A DNA stretch of 64,000 nucleotides, from the NCBI RefSeq assembly GCF_003479405.1, contig NZ_QUHB01000010.1:1-64000 (forward strand), in the 5' to 3' direction. The stretch is from Eubacterium sp. AF16-48 (GTDB lineage Bacteria; Bacillota; Clostridia; Lachnospirales; Lachnospiraceae). A model generated the notes under the pieces. The model ran no database searches, was not told the DNA's origin, and was given only the letters and a program-made list of their open reading frames with translations. Numbering within the stretch: the stretch's first letter is position 1; each line of letters opens with the position of its first letter. The translations under genes and the position numbers were made by a program. Positions 61,659-64,000 of the stretch are shown in pieces.

Positions 61659-62741
61659 TGTAATAATATTTGTTACAAGAAATGTTAAGACAAATATTAT
61701 GGTTACCTCAATTATACCTATATACCAGGTTGCAGCAGGAGAAAAGAAACTAAATATTGCATGTACATACAGTCTGATAGGGTAATGAATCAGAAACCAA
61801 TACATAGTGTTATTTCCTGCTTTAACGTGGAAGGAATTAGATAAAGCTTTTGATATATACCCTCTTTCAAAAGCAAATATGTATATTAAAAGAACACATA
61901 GTAAAAAGTCTACTATATATTTTATGTGAATATCAATGGTTATACTATTTCTGAAAACAAACCATAAGATATTTAACAAAACAATAACAGTTTCAGAAAA
62001 AGTATTAAATAAAGTTAAATTGCTTTTTGATAACTTTACCATATCACAGAGAAGTATTCCTGAAATAAGGTAAAAAATTCGAAGATAAGGAGAAGTGTAT
62101 GATAGTGAGTCAAAAAAGGTTCTGCTTTCAATAGCCTCAAATATATAATAAAAAATAATTATTAAGGCAAGATTAATTCCACAAAAAAGAGACACGGCTT
62201 TTAAGCTGTTTTTTATTTTTTCATTTAGTTTTAGTAAAAGAGGGCAACATATATATAATAAAAACAAAGTTGATAAAAACCAGCCAACAGAATTAATTCC
62301 AGTACTTAATTGGAGAATACCTGTTGAAGATTGAACTAAAAATATGTCCAGAATAAGTTTAAATATAGTTTTGCAAAAGGCAACAATAATTGTATTTCCA
62401 TCTGAAATACTGAAATATAGGCAATATGGTAAACATACAAATAAAAGAATAAAATAAACAGGATATATTTTTTTTATGCGCTTGATGCCATATGAAATGG
62501 AGCCACCAAGTGTTATCCGTGGTAAATGTTCGTTGCTTTTATATGAATATGCGAGTCCAAAGCCTGAGAGTATAAAGAAAAAATTAACAGCAACATAAGC
62601 ATTATGAAAAAAACGTGAATAAACATAGCCATTGGGTAGCAAAGACAAAAATTCCATATGAGATAACATTATGATAATCATCATGTAAAACCGAAGTCCG
62701 GTAAATGAATTGATTCTTTTTTTTGAAACACTACTATTCAT
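61620..62741 (-). CDS. Acyltransferase family 3 membrane protein (OafA-like)
   Basis: A 373-residue polytopic membrane protein with about ten helices. The N-terminus has FTGLRFYMMIIIMLSHMEFL and NAYVAVNFFFILSGFGLAYSYKS, typical of acyltransferase-3 (the conserved R in GLR and the H in the first helix). These enzymes O-acetylate or otherwise acylate surface glycans. No glycan cluster is adjacent, so the substrate is unknown. RBS is AAAGGGGA. Confidence 0.88.
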   Translation of the reverse strand: MNSSVSKKRINSFTGLRFYMMIIIMLSHMEFLSLLPNGYVYSRFFHNAYVAVNFFFILSGFGLAYSYKSNEHLPRITLGGSISYGIKRIKKIYPVYFILLFVCLPYCLYFSISDGNTIIVAFCKTIFKLILDIFLVQSSTGILQLSTGINSVGWFLSTLFLLYICCPLLLKLNEKIKNSLKAVSLFCGINLALIIIFYYIFEAIESRTFFDSLSYTSPYLRIFYLISGILLCDMVKLSKSNLTLFNTFSETVIVLLNILWFVFRNSITIDIHIKYIVDFLLCVLLIYIFAFERGYISKALSNSFHVKAGNNTMYWFLIHYPIRLYVHAIFSFFSPAATWYIGIIEVTIIFVLTFLVTNIITGKKHYSTDTSMK

Positions 62742-62834
62742 GTAAAAAATCCCCTTTATAAATATTACTTTGTTAAGAATAAGTTATTAAAAAGAATAAG
62801 TCAATAAAAAGGCTGTAAGAATACGGTAAATTCG

Positions 62835-62863
62835 TTGATTAATGATAATTTATGGTTTATAAT
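62835..62863 (+). promoter_or_regulatory. Promoter for pth-mfd
   Basis: TTGATT (62835-62840), a 17-base spacer, TATAAT (62858-62863), 49 bases before the start of pth. Confidence 0.65.
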
Positions 62864-62911
62864 CTGCAGATACGGGGGGACAATATAAATCAGATTAGTT
62901 AGGAGATTAAT

Positions 62912-63466
62912 ATGTACGCAATAATAGGTTTGGGAAATCCGGATAAAAAATATGACAAGACAAGGCATAACGTAGGATTTGATGTTATTGATGAGTTGGC
63001 ACGGCAAATGGCAGTGGAGGTAAAGACAAAACGGCATAAAGCTTTGTGCGGTATAGGTCAGATTGGTGCAGAAAAGGTTGTTTTAGTAAAACCCCAGACA
63101 TATATGAATCTAAGTGGAGAATCTGTTAGGGCTGTAATTGATTTCTACAAATTAAACCCGGAAAGTGATATAATAGTAATATCTGATGATATTAGCCTGC
63201 CTACCGGTAAAATCAGAATAAGGGCAAAGGGAAGTGCAGGAGGTCATAACGGACTAAAAAGCATTATTGCCCATGCAGGTACAGATAAGTTTAAGAGAAT
63301 TAAAGTGGGAGTAGGGGCTAACGAAGGAGATTTGGTTAAGCACGTTCTTGGAAAATTCTCTAAACAGGATAGAGTGGTCGTAGATGAGGCTATAAGAAAT
63401 GCAGCGTCTGCAGCAGAAGTGATGGTAATATGTGGCGTGGAGGAAGCCATGAATAAATTTAACTAG
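62912..63466 (+). CDS. pth: Peptidyl-tRNA hydrolase
   Basis: A 184-residue Pth. Seen: MYAIIGLGNPDKKYDKTRHNVGF with the catalytic His, LVKPQTYMNLSGESVRAV, ISDDISLPTGKIRIRAKGSAGGHNGLKSI, and RIKVGVGANEGDLVKHVLGKFS. It releases tRNA from prematurely dropped peptidyl-tRNA. The length is normal. It is followed 9 bases later by mfd, the usual order in Firmicutes. RBS is AGGAG. Confidence 0.97.
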   Translation: MYAIIGLGNPDKKYDKTRHNVGFDVIDELARQMAVEVKTKRHKALCGIGQIGAEKVVLVKPQTYMNLSGESVRAVIDFYKLNPESDIIVISDDISLPTGKIRIRAKGSAGGHNGLKSIIAHAGTDKFKRIKVGVGANEGDLVKHVLGKFSKQDRVVVDEAIRNAASAAEVMVICGVEEAMNKFN

Positions 63467-63475
63467 GAGCAGAGA

Positions 63476-64000
63476 ATGAATAGTTTTTACTATCCTCTTT
63501 TAAAATTAAATGAATATGAGCAGGTCAGGGACTGTCTGTCACAGAAAAAAACATGTCAGGTTACAGGATGCAGTGACTCCCAGCTTGCACATTTTATAAC
63601 AGGATTAAGCGATGGCTACAGGCAGAAAGTCATCGTTACTTTTAGTGCATTAAAAGCAAAGGAAATATACGACGATATAAAGGGATTTACAGACGATGTG
63701 GTAATGTATCCCTCTAAGGATTTCATATTTTTCAGTGCTGATGTTCACGGAAATCTTATTTTACAGCAACGTTTGGAATTTATTGAAAAAATAGTAGAAG
63801 ATAAGCCTTTTACGGTAATTGTAACAGCAGATGCCTTTATGGACAAAATTCAGCCTCTTGATAAAATAAAAGACAATTATCTGGAAATATCAGAGGGTAG
63901 CGTAATAGAGCAGGATGCCCTTAAAAAGAAACTGGTTAAAATGGGTTATGAGGCTGTGGAACAGGTGGATAGTCCGGGGCAGTTTGCTATAAGGGGAAGC
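63476..64000 (+). CDS. mfd: Transcription-repair coupling factor, N-terminal part
   Basis: The frame is open from ATG 63476 to the window end (175 codons, cut off). It matches the N-terminal UvrB-like part of Mfd: QVTGCSDSQLAHFITGL (degenerate P-loop), VIVTFSALKAKEIYDDI, VMYPSKDFIFFSADVHGN, VIVTADAFMDKI, and VKMGYEAVEQVDSPGQFAIRG, the motif that precedes the UvrA-binding site. Mfd removes stalled RNA polymerase and recruits the nucleotide-excision machinery. The helicase part lies beyond the window. RBS is AGGAG. Confidence 0.93.
   Translation, partial: MNSFYYPLLKLNEYEQVRDCLSQKKTCQVTGCSDSQLAHFITGLSDGYRQKVIVTFSALKAKEIYDDIKGFTDDVVMYPSKDFIFFSADVHGNLILQQRLEFIEKIVEDKPFTVIVTADAFMDKIQPLDKIKDNYLEISEGSVIEQDALKKKLVKMGYEAVEQVDSPGQFAIRGS

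Overview
The window is low-GC Firmicute DNA, most likely a gut or rumen Lachnospiraceae (Clostridia). The basis is AT-rich Gram-positive style promoters and GGAGG ribosome sites, the holB-ricT-trmN6-rsmI block, the glgC-glgD pair, spoVG, DnaD/DnaI-type replication proteins, and many secreted proteins carrying lysine-rich Fn3-like tails. No phage, insertion sequence or CRISPR array was seen.

Layout. 1-770: the 3' end of a 23S rRNA and six tRNAs (Asp, Val, Thr, Tyr, fMet, Phe), none encoding CCA and with no 5S gene in between. 889-2283: a small membrane ORF and an Mrr-like nuclease. 2314-7980: a decarboxylase/guanylate-kinase-like/holB/ricT/trmN6/rsmI housekeeping run. 7996-10545: two secreted proteins that together resemble the two halves of transcobalamin/intrinsic factor. 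10566-18781: a TagF-like polymerase diverging from a giant GH81 beta-1,3-glucanase. 18966-25519: an accessory locus described below. 25694-29059: a Wzm/Wzt-type (TagGH-like) exporter, a TSCPD protein, mtnN and a membrane protein. 29158-35435: pgi, an ACT protein and PaaK-like ligase, and a domain-permuted GH3. 35436-36352: a gene-free stretch with a 13-bp tandem array and CCGGGTAATT inverted repeats. 36353-40589: secreted, lipoprotein and membrane proteins of unknown role. 40658-42617: a PlsC-like acyltransferase and a GT4 glycosyltransferase. 42934-50143: an aconitase-family hydratase, glgB, a membrane-anchored protein and a chimeric cohesin fragment. 50334-53296: an SbcD-like/YhaN-like pair. 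53409-58518: prs, dnaI-like, dnaD-like and murC on the minus strand. 58892-64000: glgC, glgD, spoVG, an acyltransferase, pth and the start of mfd.

The most unusual region is 18966-25519. One protein joins a receiver, a LytTR DNA-binding domain and a GHKL histidine-kinase core, with no sensor. Two LytTR-box-like direct repeats sit at its stop codon, upstream of a TATAAT. Downstream come two membrane proteins with HExxH motifs, two lipoproteins (one frameshifted), a secreted protein, and two tiny ORFs that fit the double-glycine leader pattern and are each coupled to a neighbour by an ATGA overlap. One of these peptides is split by a single-base change in a poly-A run. I read it as a partly decayed peptide-signalling or bacteriocin-like locus; this is inference.

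Working together: the envelope genes (TagF-like, exporter, PlsC-like and GT4 proteins, murC) build wall polymers, glycolipids and peptidoglycan. glgB, glgC, glgD and pgi support glycogen metabolism. GH81 and GH3 fit beta-glucan use. Ends, families and starts were judged by eye; no database search was possible.
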